64,000 nt of DNA from Bradyrhizobium sp. cir1. GTDB taxonomy: Bacteria > Pseudomonadota > Alphaproteobacteria > Rhizobiales > Xanthobacteraceae. Both the position numbers and the translations under genes were made by a program. The DNA lies in NCBI RefSeq assembly GCF_014198245.1, contig NZ_JACIHE010000016.1:1-64000 (forward strand), in the 5' to 3' direction. Of this stretch, positions 32,316 through 43,817 are shown piece after piece. Numbering within the stretch: the stretch's first letter is position 1; each line of letters begins with the position of its first letter. Below the pieces are notes generated by a model. It worked only from the letters and a program-made list of their open reading frames with translations, ran no database searches and was not told where the DNA came from.

Positions 32316-33248
32316 TCAGGACGGCCAGCGCTGCGCCTTGCTCACCACGAAGTCGCGGAACACCTGCACGCGTGCGACCGTCTTCAGCTCCTCGGGATAG
32401 ACGAAATAGGTGTCGAGCTGGATCGAATCCGATTCGCCGAACAGTTGCACGAGCTTGCTCTGCTCCTCGACCAGATAGTCGGGCAGCGCCGCGATGCCGA
32501 GGCCCTGCTGACAGGCGCGCACGAGACCGAGGATGTTGTTGACCTTGAAATAGGCCTCGCGCGGACCCGAGCCGTTGCGCCCGGCTTCGACCAGCCAGTT
32601 ACGGTTCTGCAGATGCGGCGCGAAGTTGCCGTCGGCGAGCGTGATGATGCGGTGGGAGTCGAGTTCCTCCAGCGTGCGCGGCGTGCCGAAGCGCTTGATG
32701 TATTCCGGCGAGCAATAGGCGTGGAAGCCCATCGCGAACAGCTTGCGCTGGATCAGGTCCGGCTGCGTCGGCTTGCGGGTGCGGATCGCGACGTCAGCCT
32801 CGCGCATCGACAGGTCGAGTTCCTCGTCGGTGACGATCAGCGAGATCCGGATCTCCGGATAGAGCGCGGTGAATTCGCCGAGCCGCGGGATCAGCCAGTT
32901 GATGCCGACGCCGGGCGTGGTGGTGATCTTGAGATCGCCGCTCGGCCGCTCGCGGCTGTCGGTGAGCTTGGCGCGCGCCGCCTGCAGCTGCATGAACACG
33001 TCATGCGCGGTGCGGAACAACAGGTCGCCCTGCTCGGTGAGGATCAGGCCGCGGGCATGGCGGTGGAACAGCGAGACCGAGAGCTCCTGCTCCAGCGCCG
33101 AGACCTGGCGGGAGACCGCCGATTGCGACAGGCCGAGCTGCTCGCCCGCGTGCGTGAAGCTGCCCGCTTCCGCTGCCGCGTGAAACACCTTCAGCTTGTC
33201 CCAGTCCATATCCGTAAATCCGTCGCGTGTTCGAGGCATGATCTTCAT
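32316..33248 (-). CDS. LysR-family transcriptional regulator
   Basis: The 310-residue protein has a winged helix-turn-helix at about residues 15-75 (LKVFHAAAEAGSFTHAGEQL, GLSQSAVSRQVSALEQEL) and a two-lobed effector domain at about 105-300 (GDLKITTTPGVGINWLIPRL). Its start codon overlaps the trxB stop by four bases (ATGA), so the two genes are co-translated. The effector is unknown; co-transcription with thioredoxin reductase hints at redox or metabolic control, which is inference. T1 probably ends the operon. Confidence 0.93.
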   Translation of the reverse strand: MKIMPRTRDGFTDMDWDKLKVFHAAAEAGSFTHAGEQLGLSQSAVSRQVSALEQELSVSLFHRHARGLILTEQGDLLFRTAHDVFMQLQAARAKLTDSRERPSGDLKITTTPGVGINWLIPRLGEFTALYPEIRISLIVTDEELDLSMREADVAIRTRKPTQPDLIQRKLFAMGFHAYCSPEYIKRFGTPRTLEELDSHRIITLADGNFAPHLQNRNWLVEAGRNGSGPREAYFKVNNILGLVRACQQGLGIAALPDYLVEEQSKLVQLFGESDSIQLDTYFVYPEELKTVARVQVFRDFVVSKAQRWPS

Positions 33249-34210
33249 TCCGCTGCCGCGCGCTCGCTGGCGCGCAGGGCCAAGAAACGTTCGGCTTCGA
33301 GAGCGGCCATGCAGCCGAGGCCGGCGGCCGTCACGGCCTGGCGATAGGTCTCATCGGCGACGTCGCCGGCGGCGAACAGGCCGGGCACCGACGTGGCGGT
33401 CGAGTTCGGGGCGACCTCGACATAGCCCGACGGTTTCAGCTTGACCTGACCCTTGACCAGCTCGGTTGCCGGGGCATGGCCGATGGCGACGAAGATGCCG
33501 TCGGTCTTCACGTCCGTGAGCGCGCCGGTCCTGACGTTCTTCAGGCGGACATGGGTGACCTTGTTCGGGTTCTCGGTGCCGCAGATCTCGTCGACGGCGG
33601 AGTCCCAGATCACCTTGATCTTCGGGTGCTTGAACAGGCGTTCCTGCAGGATGCGCTCGGCGCGGAAGTGATCGCGACGATGCACGATGGTGACCTGCGA
33701 GGCATGGTTGGTGAGGTACAGGGCCTCCTCGACCGCGGAATTGCCGCCGCCGACCACCACGACCTCCTTGTTGCGGTAGAAGAAGCCGTCGCAAGTGGCG
33801 CAGGCCGAGACGCCACCGCCCTGGAATTTCGCTTCCGACGGCAGCCCGAGCCAGCGCGCCTGTGCGCCGGTGGCGAGGATGACGGAGTCGGCGAGATAGA
33901 CGTCGCCGCTGTCGCAGGTGAGGCGGAACGGCCGCTGCGTCGTGTCAAGCTTGATGACCAGGTCAGTGACGATCCTGGTGCCGACATGGACCGCCTGCTT
34001 CTCCATCTGCTCCATCAGCCAAGGGCCCTGGATCACGTCGGCAAAGCCCGGATAGTTCTCGACGTCGGTGGTGATGGTGAGCTGGCCGCCCGGCTGGATG
34101 CCCTGGATCAGGATCGGCTCGAGCATCGCGCGCGCGGCGTAGATCGCGGCGGTGTAGCCGGCGGGGCCGGAGCCAATAATGACGACCTTTGCATGAACAG
34201 GAGCGGACAT
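33245..34210 (-). CDS. trxB: thioredoxin reductase
   Basis: TrxB reduces thioredoxin with NADPH through FAD and a redox disulfide. The 321-residue protein has the FAD-binding GSGPAGYTAAIYAARA at residue 12, the redox-active CATC in GVSACATCDGFFYR at about 140, the NADP-binding VVGGGNSAVEEALYL at about 158 and the C-terminal FAD loop GLFAAGDVADETYRQAVTAAG at about 282. Length and motif order are standard. It heads a two-gene operon with lysR. Confidence 0.97.
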   Translation of the reverse strand: MSAPVHAKVVIIGSGPAGYTAAIYAARAMLEPILIQGIQPGGQLTITTDVENYPGFADVIQGPWLMEQMEKQAVHVGTRIVTDLVIKLDTTQRPFRLTCDSGDVYLADSVILATGAQARWLGLPSEAKFQGGGVSACATCDGFFYRNKEVVVVGGGNSAVEEALYLTNHASQVTIVHRRDHFRAERILQERLFKHPKIKVIWDSAVDEICGTENPNKVTHVRLKNVRTGALTDVKTDGIFVAIGHAPATELVKGQVKLKPSGYVEVAPNSTATSVPGLFAAGDVADETYRQAVTAAGLGCMAALEAERFLALRASERAAAE

Positions 34211-34384
34211 TTCGATGGACGCCTTTCACGGGGGATCTGCAGCGCGGGCGCGGAATGTGCCGGGAGGCCTCGCGGAGGCGCTGAAATATCAGAGCTAATC
34301 TAAGCCTTCTGGTGAGCTATGCAAGAATTGCATTCCCTCTCGGCGGATTTTTCCAACAGGGAACAAAAGTCGATTGCGCTGCAC

Positions 34385-34401
34385 GCGCAATAAAATTGCG
34401 C
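34385..34401. promoter_or_regulatory. palindrome upstream of the Lrp-family gene, likely operator
   Basis: A perfect palindrome GCGCAAT-AAA-ATTGCGC lies 20 bases before the Lrp-family start codon. Lrp/AsnC proteins bind 15-17-base palindromes of this type and usually regulate themselves, so it is a likely autoregulatory site. Confidence 0.6.
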
Positions 34402-34420
34402 TAGCCGTGCGGACTAGGCT

Positions 34421-34957
34421 ATGAGGATTGCGACAAACCCACCCAATACCGCCGCAAAGGCCAGGAGTTCCAATCACGTGTCGCGGAGCCTAGACGAGAT
34501 CGACCTGAAAATTCTCACCGAGATTCAGGCCGATGGTCGAATCACCAATGTCGAGCTCGCCAAGCGCGTCGGCATTTCGCCGCCGCCCTGCCTGCGCCGG
34601 GTCCGGGCGCTGGAGGAGGAGGGCTATATCCACGGCTATCGCGGGCTGCTGGACGCGCGAAAGCTCGGTTTCGACGTCACAGTGTTTGCCGCCGTGCATC
34701 TGTCCAGCCAGGCCGAGGCGGATTTGCGTGCCTTCGAGGAATTCGTCCGCGCCGAGCCCCTGGTGCGGGAATGCTGGATGCTGTCGGGCGAGGTCGACTT
34801 CATCCTGAAATGCGTCGCGCCCGACATGGCGACCTTCCAGGATTTCGTGACGCATCTCACCGCCGCGCCGCACGTCCGCAACGTGCGAACGTCACTGGTG
34901 CTGCATAATTCGAAATACGAGGCGGCGGTGCCGCTGGATGTGAAGGGGCGGAGGTAG
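34421..34957 (+). CDS. Lrp/AsnC-family transcriptional regulator
   Basis: The 178-residue protein has an N-terminal helix-turn-helix at about residues 23-80 (LDEIDLKILTEIQADGRITN, VELAKRVGISPPPCLRRVRA) and a C-terminal RAM effector domain (VFAAVHLSSQAEADLRAFEE, then CWMLSGEVDFILKCVAPDMA). It probably senses an amino acid. The ATG at 34421 is used; a GTG at 34478 just before the DNA-binding domain (VSRSLDEI) is an equally good start. A palindrome upstream fits autoregulation. It is divergent from trxB. Confidence 0.93.
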   Translation: MRIATNPPNTAAKARSSNHVSRSLDEIDLKILTEIQADGRITNVELAKRVGISPPPCLRRVRALEEEGYIHGYRGLLDARKLGFDVTVFAAVHLSSQAEADLRAFEEFVRAEPLVRECWMLSGEVDFILKCVAPDMATFQDFVTHLTAAPHVRNVRTSLVLHNSKYEAAVPLDVKGRR

Positions 34958-34974
34958 GTCTTCTCCCTCTCAGT

Positions 34975-35112
34975 CCCGTCATCCTGAGGTGCAAGGCATC
35001 GGGCGCAAAGCGCCCGATGGGGAGCCTCGAAGGAATGCACGGCCCGCATCCCTCAGCGCGCGGCACCAGCGGGGCCGTCGCCCTTCGAGGGCCGCTGAAG
35101 AAGCGGCCACCT
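34975..35112. repeat. intergenic inverted repeat
   Basis: CGTCATCCTGAGGTG on the left is mirrored by CCACCTCAGGGTGACGG on the right; inner GGGCGCAAAGCGCCC and CCCTTCGAGGG form further hairpins. It fills the space after the Lrp gene. Confidence 0.8.
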
Positions 35113-35152
35113 CAGGGTGACGGCGAAAGAGCTGGACGCGCTGCTGCCACAC

Positions 35153-35232
35153 CGTCATTGCGAGCGGAGCGAAGCAATCCAGACTGTCTCCGCGGAAAGA
35201 TTCTGGATTGCTTCGCCGCGCTCGCAATGACG
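35153..35232. repeat. 80-bp intergenic inverted repeat, family copy 2
   Basis: The same family as the element at 14225-14304: CGTCATTGCGAGCGGAGCG on the left and CTCGCAATGACG on the right, with CAATCCAGA/TCTGGATTG inner arms. Confidence 0.9.
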
Positions 35233-35275
35233 CGTGGTGAGAGTGTGCTTCGCCATGTTCAGGCAAAACGCGGAA

Positions 35276-35306
35276 ACAAAAAAGGCCGCGCATCGCGCGG
35301 CCTTTT
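35276..35306 (-). terminator. rho-independent terminator of greA
   Basis: On the minus strand AAAGGCCGCGC, a three-base loop and GCGCGGCCTTT lead into further T, 31 bases after the greA stop codon. Confidence 0.9.
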
Positions 35307-35336
35307 CAAACGTCATCTCAGCGCAGCGGCAAACGC

Positions 35337-35810
35337 TTACCGCCACTCCACCTTGGTGATCTCATACGCCTTGGCGCCGCCGGGTGCATTGACCTCGACG
35401 GTCGAGCCCTTCTTCTTGCCGATCAGCGCGCGCGCGAGCGGCGAGGTGATGGAGATGCGGCCCTTCTTGGCATCGGCCTCGACCTCGCCGACGATCTGCC
35501 ACACCGTCTTCTTCTCGGTGTCCTCGTCGACCAGCGTCACGGTGGCGCCGAACTTGATGGTGTCGCCGGACAGTTTCGAGATGTCGATGATGTCGGCGCG
35601 CGCGAGCTTGTCCTCGAGCTCGGCGATGCGGCCCTCATTGTGGGACTGCTCTTCCTTCGCGGCATGGTATTCCGCGTTTTCCGACAGGTCTCCGTGCGAG
35701 CGCGCCTCGGCGATGTGCTCGATGATCCGCGGGCGGTCCTCCGACTGGCGCTTCTTCAATTCTTCCCCGAGCGCGACAAAGCCGGCCTGGGTCATCGGAA
35801 CCTTTTCCAT
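35337..35810 (-). CDS. greA: transcription elongation factor GreA
   Basis: GreA rescues backtracked RNA polymerase by stimulating transcript cleavage. From the ATG at 35810 the product is 157 residues, the standard length. It has an N-terminal coiled coil (MEKVPMTQAGFVALGEELKK), the acidic tip motif RSHGDLSENAEYHAAKEEQ at about residue 40 with its catalytic D and E, and a C-terminal FKBP-like domain (ISITSPLARALIGKKKGSTV). Longer upstream starts exist, but they precede the conserved start. It lies downstream of carB on the same strand with a 208-base gap. Confidence 0.97.
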   Translation of the reverse strand: MEKVPMTQAGFVALGEELKKRQSEDRPRIIEHIAEARSHGDLSENAEYHAAKEEQSHNEGRIAELEDKLARADIIDISKLSGDTIKFGATVTLVDEDTEKKTVWQIVGEVEADAKKGRISITSPLARALIGKKKGSTVEVNAPGGAKAYEITKVEWR

Positions 35811-36018
35811 CTCTTCTCTCGTCCTTCGGCCAGCGCGCCCCCAAAACCAGAGGGCGCGGCAACCTTGATTCGTCGGTATCTCCGGGGCTGAACACGCCAG
35901 CGCCGGAACGCTATGTGGGTCTGGCGCCGGAACAGAACAACCACATGGCCGGACAGTTCCTCCGGCCATTGTAGCTTCATTGCCAATCACTTAGCGGCGG
36001 AGACACCGCCGCTCGCGA

Positions 36019-39483
<3,465 letters not shown>

Positions 39484-39511
39484 CACCGCTCGCGGGCTGG
39501 AATTTGGGCAC

Positions 39512-39543
39512 AAAAAAAGGGCGCGCTTGCCGCGCGTCCCTTT
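39512..39543 (-). terminator. terminator-like hairpin just upstream of carB
   Basis: On the minus strand AAAGGG and GCGCG pair with CGCGC and CCCTTT across a one-base bulge and run into a T tract, ending 28 bases before the carB ATG. It may end the upstream MFS transcript or act as an attenuator in the carB leader; there is little room for a promoter between it and carB. Confidence 0.7.
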
Positions 39544-39625
39544 GAGCGAGAGCGCGGGGGTCTCCCTCGCGCGCGGGTGGGTCTTAGACCAGTTTTCGGG
39601 GCGGCGAAACCCCGAAAAATGCCCA

Positions 39626-40804
39626 TCAACCGGCAATTTTGACGGGTTTTGGGCGGGCCTGCCAGCCACGGGCGAGATGCACCAGAAGCGAGGCCGCAAC
39701 GCTCGATCCGCCGATCCAGCCGAGGTCGGCTGGCGACAGGGTGGCCAGCACCGCCCCGCCTAAGGCCCCACCGATGGCGAAGCCGAGATACATCGAGGAG
39801 GCGTTGAGCGAGAGCGCGATCATCGAGGCCTGCGGCTCGATCCGGATGATGCTGGCGATCTGGGCCGGATAGAACGCCCAGCCCGAGATGCCCCACAAGA
39901 AGATCGTGCCCAGCACGGCGTAGTGCGCCTGTCCCGGCATCAATTTGAGCACCAGCGAATGCAGGATCAGGGCACTCGCCATGCCGGCGAGCCCGAGCGC
40001 TGCGGTGGTCAGCGTGCCGAGCCGGTCGGCCAGGGCACCGCCGAGCATGTTCCCGATCGCGGCCGCGCCGCCGAACACCAGCAGCGCCAGGCTGATCTGC
40101 GAGGCATCGAAGCCGAGGCCGCGCAAGGGAATCGCGAAATAGGTGAACACGGTGAAGCCGCCGAGCGCCCAGAGAATGGTGATCAGAAGCGCGATCAGGA
40201 CGTTGCTGTGACGCGCCACCGCCAGCCGGTCGCTCAGCGAAGCCGTGTTGCGCGGCAGGCCGCGTGGCAGGCCGAGCAGCAGGCCGGCGAGCGCAACAGC
40301 GCCGATCAGCGCGACCATGGCAAAGGTCGCGCGCCAGCCGAACAGGCTGCCGACGAGATTGCCGAGGGGAACGCCGATCACGGTCGCAACCGTGAGGCCC
40401 GAGGTCACCAGCGCCACCGCGCGGCCGCGCCTTTCAGGCGAGTCGACGGCGACCGACACCGCGAGCGCGGTCGGCATGCACAGGCCGGAGCCCAGCGCCA
40501 TCAGCATCCGCGAGGCCAGTAGCAGGGCGTAGTTGGAGGCCACCATGGCCGCGAGATTTCCGGCGATGAAGGTCGTCAATGCCAGGGCCAGCACGGTGCG
40601 GCGGTCGACGTTGTTAAGCGCCACCGCCAGCACCGGCGAGCCCACGGCATAGGTGAGGGCGTAGGCGGTGACCAATTGCCCGGCGGCCGCGACCGAAATC
40701 GACAGGTCGTTGGCAATCGCAGGCAAAAGCCCAGCAATCACAAACCCTTCGGTGCCGATCGCAAAGGCCCCCAGGGCCAGCCAGAAGACGCTCATTGCAG
40801 ACAA
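39626..40804 (-). CDS. MFS transporter (DHA1/AraJ-type exporter)
   Basis: The 392-residue inner-membrane protein has about twelve helices in the drug:H+ antiporter-1 pattern: FWLALGAFAIGTEGFVIAGL at the start, the loop 2-3 region SPVLAVALNNVDRRTVL, the motif C helix ALVTSGLTVATVIGVPLGNL and LGGALADRLG as the second-half motif. It should export a small molecule. It is divergent from an ArsR-type regulator gene with two GTTCAA palindromes between them, so it is very likely the regulator's target. Confidence 0.9.
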   Translation of the reverse strand: MSAMSVFWLALGAFAIGTEGFVIAGLLPAIANDLSISVAAAGQLVTAYALTYAVGSPVLAVALNNVDRRTVLALALTTFIAGNLAAMVASNYALLLASRMLMALGSGLCMPTALAVSVAVDSPERRGRAVALVTSGLTVATVIGVPLGNLVGSLFGWRATFAMVALIGAVALAGLLLGLPRGLPRNTASLSDRLAVARHSNVLIALLITILWALGGFTVFTYFAIPLRGLGFDASQISLALLVFGGAAAIGNMLGGALADRLGTLTTAALGLAGMASALILHSLVLKLMPGQAHYAVLGTIFLWGISGWAFYPAQIASIIRIEPQASMIALSLNASSMYLGFAIGGALGGAVLATLSPADLGWIGGSSVAASLLVHLARGWQARPKPVKIAG

Positions 40805-40811
40805 TCCCTAT

Positions 40812-40829
40812 GTTCAATGTTTATTGAAC
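40812..40829. promoter_or_regulatory. operator-like palindrome O1 at the MFS start
   Basis: A perfect inverted repeat GTTCAAT-GTTT-ATTGAAC lies eight bases upstream of the MFS start codon in the divergent gap. Together with O2 it is the likely binding site of the adjacent ArsR-type regulator. Confidence 0.7.
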
Positions 40830-40854
40830 TATCAAACGAAGTGGCTGTCAATTG

Positions 40855-40872
40855 GTTCAAGAACTATTGAAC
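40855..40872. promoter_or_regulatory. operator-like palindrome O2 before the ArsR-type gene
   Basis: A perfect inverted repeat GTTCAA-GAACTA-TTGAAC shares the GTTCAA/TTGAAC half-sites of O1, with a centre 43 bases away (four helical turns), and lies about 30 bases before the regulator's start codon. Confidence 0.7.
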
Positions 40873-40903
40873 ATTGCGGTTGCATCGCTATGATTCCCGG
40901 ACC

Positions 40904-41281
40904 ATGAGCCGCACGCCGCACCATCCCACCCGCGAGCAGATCGAGCTGCCGATGGTCCTGGATTGCCTGAGCGATCCGATCCGTCTGGCCATCGTCTATC
41001 AGCTCGCCCAGCAGGAACGTGTCAGCAGCGAACTCCGCTGCAGCGACTTCAGCGCGCTGAGCGGCAAGTCGAACCTCGCCTATCACTTCGCCAAGCTGCG
41101 CGACTGCGGCCTGATGCGGACGCGCGTGGCGGGCACCAACCGCTTCATGCGGCTGCGACGTGAGGATCTGGAGGCGCGCTTCCCGGGCCTGCTCGATGTC
41201 GTGCTCAGCTCCGCAGCCAAGGATGCCGACCGGCTTCCGCTCGTGTCCGGCTGCGAATTGGTCGAGGTTGACCGAAAATGA
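40904..41281 (+). CDS. ArsR-family winged-helix regulator
   Basis: The 125-residue protein from the ATG at 40904 has a winged-helix fold: LDCLSDPIRLAIVYQLAQQE, the recognition helix GKSNLAYHFAKLRDCGLMRT and the wing VAGTNRFMRLRREDLEARFP. Metal-binding cysteine motifs of classic ArsR are not present, so the inducer is probably not a metal. It is divergent from the MFS exporter gene and likely represses it and itself through O1 and O2. An in-frame TTG at 40874 exists but would overlap O2's edge and adds no conserved residues. Confidence 0.88.
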   Translation: MSRTPHHPTREQIELPMVLDCLSDPIRLAIVYQLAQQERVSSELRCSDFSALSGKSNLAYHFAKLRDCGLMRTRVAGTNRFMRLRREDLEARFPGLLDVVLSSAAKDADRLPLVSGCELVEVDRK

Positions 41282-41329
41282 GACGGTTGCGCGTGAGGTC
41301 CTGATTTGCCCGGCGCGTGTCGCGATATC

Positions 41330-41497
41330 CAGCGTGTTTGGTGGCAGTCCGTCTTCGCTTTCGCTTCGCTCCAGCTACGCCGGACGCGCTTCGCCCCTGC
41401 TGGTCTGGCGTGCCCGTCTTCGCCCTTTGGGCTTCGCCGAGGCAGCCTTCGCTACGACAGGGCTCGCCTAGCCGAAGCTGGCGAAGCCAGCGAAGGC
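41330..41497. repeat. low-complexity TTCGC/GCCGAAG repeat stretch beside the tRNA-like gene
   Basis: Short motifs (CTTCGC, GCGAAG, GCCGAAGC) recur many times in both orientations, e.g. GAAGCTGGCGAAGCCAGCGA. I recall similar stretches flanking tRNA genes in this lineage. No gene is supported. Confidence 0.6.
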
Positions 41498-41573
41498 TGG
41501 AGACCCGGCCTGGATTTGAACCAGGATAAAGAGCGTTGCACCGCCCTCGCGTAGACGCTTCCGCCACCGGGCC
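41498..41573 (-). tRNA. tRNA-Cys (GCA)-like gene, unusual loops
   Basis: On the minus strand a 76-base cloverleaf can be drawn: acceptor GGCCCGG with CCGGGTC (one G-T), short D stem GCG/CGC, anticodon stem AGGGC/GCTCT, T stem CCTGG/CCAGG with loop TTCAAAT, discriminator T and CCA encoded. T73 and GCA after T fit cysteine. The anticodon loop (GGTGCAAC) has eight bases instead of seven and the D loop lacks the usual GG pair, so it is either an odd functional tRNA or a decayed copy. Confidence 0.5.
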
Positions 41574-41627
41574 GGGGCGGACATTACCGATTGCAGTGCG
41601 ACAAGCTACAACGGCTAATTGTTATGC

Positions 41628-42329
41628 TTAACGAACCAGTGGCGGCCGTGCAATGAAGGTCATGCGCCAGCGATTGTGGCCGATATTGGTGTGGGCGCGC
41701 TGGACGGCGAAGCCGGCCGTCTTCAGCTTCGCAATGATCTCGTCCTCGCTGTAGCGCTGCAGCCCGATCTTCGAGCGCAGCTGACGGTAATCCGACAGCG
41801 CGGTGCTGATCAGCCCGATCAGCGCGTCCTTCAGGAAGCCGTGACGCAGACCGAAGCCGAGCAGCGCCACCACGTCCCTGAACATGCCGACATGGGGCTG
41901 AAGGATGTCGCCGAGCACCAGCTTTCCGGAGGGAGTCAGCAATCGCCGGATATTGAGCAGCGCGGCATCGAGCTCCTCGCTCGTCATGTATTGCGCGACC
42001 GAGTTCATCACCACGAGGTCGATGGATTGGTCCTGCATGTTGCGGACGTCGTCGAGCGAGCGGACGCGGATCTTGGTGTTGGGGGCAAACCGCGCGATCA
42101 GCCGGCCGCGCACGCCCGGCGCCGGTTCGGCCAGGATCAGCTTGCCGCAGGCGGCCGCCACCTGGTCCGCCGACAGCGCCTCGCCGCAGGCGTAGTCGAG
42201 CACAGTCGCCTCGGGCGAGGTGATGTAGCCGATGATGTCCCGCGCAATGATCTGGAAGTGCAAGTCGCGATGCAGCTTGCTGACATAGATCGTATGCGTC
42301 GAGTCGTAATAATCGATCCAATCGTCCAT
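41628..42329 (-). CDS. class I SAM-dependent methyltransferase
   Basis: From the ATG at 42329 the product is 233 residues. The Rossmann core shows motif I VLDYACGEALSADQVA at about residue 42 (with the unusual YACGE in place of the Gly-rich turn), LILAEPAPGVRGRL as strand 2 and the IDLVVMNSVAQYM motif IV. The tail contains IGLQRYSEDEIIAKLKTAGF, as in small-molecule methyltransferases. Longer starts up to 42596 read antisense to dps and are unlikely. The substrate is unknown. It is divergent from dps. Confidence 0.82.
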   Translation of the reverse strand: MDDWIDYYDSTHTIYVSKLHRDLHFQIIARDIIGYITSPEATVLDYACGEALSADQVAAACGKLILAEPAPGVRGRLIARFAPNTKIRVRSLDDVRNMQDQSIDLVVMNSVAQYMTSEELDAALLNIRRLLTPSGKLVLGDILQPHVGMFRDVVALLGFGLRHGFLKDALIGLISTALSDYRQLRSKIGLQRYSEDEIIAKLKTAGFAVQRAHTNIGHNRWRMTFIARPPLVR

Positions 42330-42444
42330 GGTGTCCGCGGGTCCCGGCCAAAAGGGTTCCTGCCAAGGAACTGGCGCTGCCCGCCTTGCGTTAGGGGTGC
42401 GACGGCGCGCCGTCAATGTCCGCGTCCTAACAGGAAGGTTTCCC

Positions 42445-42969
42445 GTGAGCAAAACCAACAACAAGGTCTCGCCCGATCTCGATACCCCCACCGATCTGTC
42501 GTCCGACGGGGTCAGGAAGGTCTCGGAGCAACTGAACGTGCTTCTGGCCGACGCGTTCGCACTGTATCTGAAGACCAAGAATTTCCACTGGCACATCAGC
42601 GGCCGGCACTTCCGGGACTACCATCTGCTGCTCGACGAGCAGTCGGACCAGATCTTCGCCACCACCGACCAGCTCGCCGAGCGCGTCCGCAAGATCGGCG
42701 GCACCACGCTGAAGTCGATCGGCCAGGTCGCAAAGCTCCAGACCATCAAGGACAACAACGAGGACTACGTCCCGCCGCGCGAGATGCTGCGCGAGCTGAT
42801 GCAGGACAACAAGCACGTCGCAGCTGCGATGCGCAAGGCGCACGACGTTTGCGACGAGGCCGGCGACGTCGCCAGCGCCAGCATCCTCGAGATCTTCATC
42901 GACGAGACCGAGCGCCGCACCTGGTTCCTGTTCGAGGCGACCCGGCAGGAAGGTGCGAACGCGGCGTAG
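42445..42969 (+). CDS. dps: Dps-family ferritin-like protein
   Basis: Dps forms a 12-subunit shell that oxidises and stores iron and shields DNA. The 174-residue protein has the ferroxidase signature KTKNFHWHISGRHFRDYHLL at about residue 45, then LDEQSDQIFATTDQLAERVR with the conserved acidic ligands, and a helix FIDETERRTWFLFEAT near the end. The start is a GTG at 42445 after CAGGAAGGTTTCCC. A Lys/Asn-containing tail at the N-terminus may bind DNA. It is likely induced by oxidative stress or stationary phase; no OxyR site was identified. Confidence 0.93.
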   Translation: MSKTNNKVSPDLDTPTDLSSDGVRKVSEQLNVLLADAFALYLKTKNFHWHISGRHFRDYHLLLDEQSDQIFATTDQLAERVRKIGGTTLKSIGQVAKLQTIKDNNEDYVPPREMLRELMQDNKHVAAAMRKAHDVCDEAGDVASASILEIFIDETERRTWFLFEATRQEGANAA

Positions 42970-42984
42970 GGCAGGGGAGCATCA

Positions 42985-43130
42985 ACATTGTCGTCCCGGT
43001 GCAGGCCAGGCGCAGGCCGGGACCCATAACCACGAAAGCCAGTTTGGCGAAGATAGGTCATGACCATCTCGCGCCATAACCCTGTCTGAGGCGTATGGGT
43101 CCGGCCTGCGCCGGGACGACAACGGAGTAC
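42985..43130. repeat. intergenic inverted repeat
   Basis: TTGTCGTCCCGGTGCAGGCC on the left is mirrored by GGCCTGCGCCGGGACGACAA on the right; GGGACCCATAACCACG and GGTTATGGCGCG lie further in. A related unit is at 54350-54525. Confidence 0.8.
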
Positions 43131-43147
43131 TTGGCGCGTTCTTAGGC

Positions 43148-43669
43148 CTACCCCCACAACCGCATCAACGCCCCGTCCTTCCCCGTCACGGGATCGGCGG
43201 ACGGCAGCGCGACTTCTGGAATCGTCTTCAGCGCTTTCGCGTGGTTCTCCGGTGTTGCCCGCGTGATCTCCATCTTCGCACCGGGCGGGTAGGCGCCGAT
43301 GATGCAGAAATCATCGCTCGCCTTGATGCACTGATGCCCGGTGCCGGCCGGCAGGATCGCGACATCGCCGGCCTTGATCTCCAGCTCCTGGCCATGATCG
43401 CCGCCGAAACGGACGCGCGCACTGCCGCGCGCGACGCCGAGCACCTCATGCACCGTGGCGTGATAGTGCAGATAGTCGTAGACGCCGTTGCGCCACATCC
43501 CGCCCCATCCGTTCTGTTCGAACAGGTTTTCGATGGTAACTTCCGGCTGCTTCGGATCGAGCTTCACCGCGCCCTGGTAGACCAGGAACGGAAGGATGTT
43601 GTTCGGCACGAGCCCGTCATCCTCGAACACGATGGCGAGCGGCTCGGCCTTGTCGCGAACGACGGACAT
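43148..43669 (-). CDS. cupin-domain protein
   Basis: The 173-residue protein holds a single cupin barrel. Motif 1 is YLHYHATVHEVLGVARGSAR (H-x-H, then E and a later G), and motif 2 reads GDVAILPAGTGHQCIKASDD at about residue 105. The conserved His and Glu residues suggest a bound divalent metal. The role is unknown; cupins of this size are often sugar-related or small-molecule binding. It is transcribed leftward and alone. Confidence 0.82.
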   Translation of the reverse strand: MSVVRDKAEPLAIVFEDDGLVPNNILPFLVYQGAVKLDPKQPEVTIENLFEQNGWGGMWRNGVYDYLHYHATVHEVLGVARGSARVRFGGDHGQELEIKAGDVAILPAGTGHQCIKASDDFCIIGAYPPGAKMEITRATPENHAKALKTIPEVALPSADPVTGKDGALMRLWG

Positions 43670-43817
43670 GGCTGTGCTCCGAGTGGCGATAGACTGGGAA
43701 TCAAGACCGCGGAGATCGCTTGGTTCCTGACGCCAGTCAATCCTCCGGCTTGACGGAGATCAAGGCGCAGGCGGCCATTGGCGGGCACGCAAATCGAAGC
43801 GAAAGGGAGGGAGTGCC

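Noticed and set aside
32225..32542. Plus-strand frame after a very strong GGAGGAGGGGGAC ribosome-like sequence
   Set aside because: Most of the frame is antisense to the lysR gene and the product is low-complexity Arg/Ala/Pro. Only the first 30 codons could be real, and there is no support for that.
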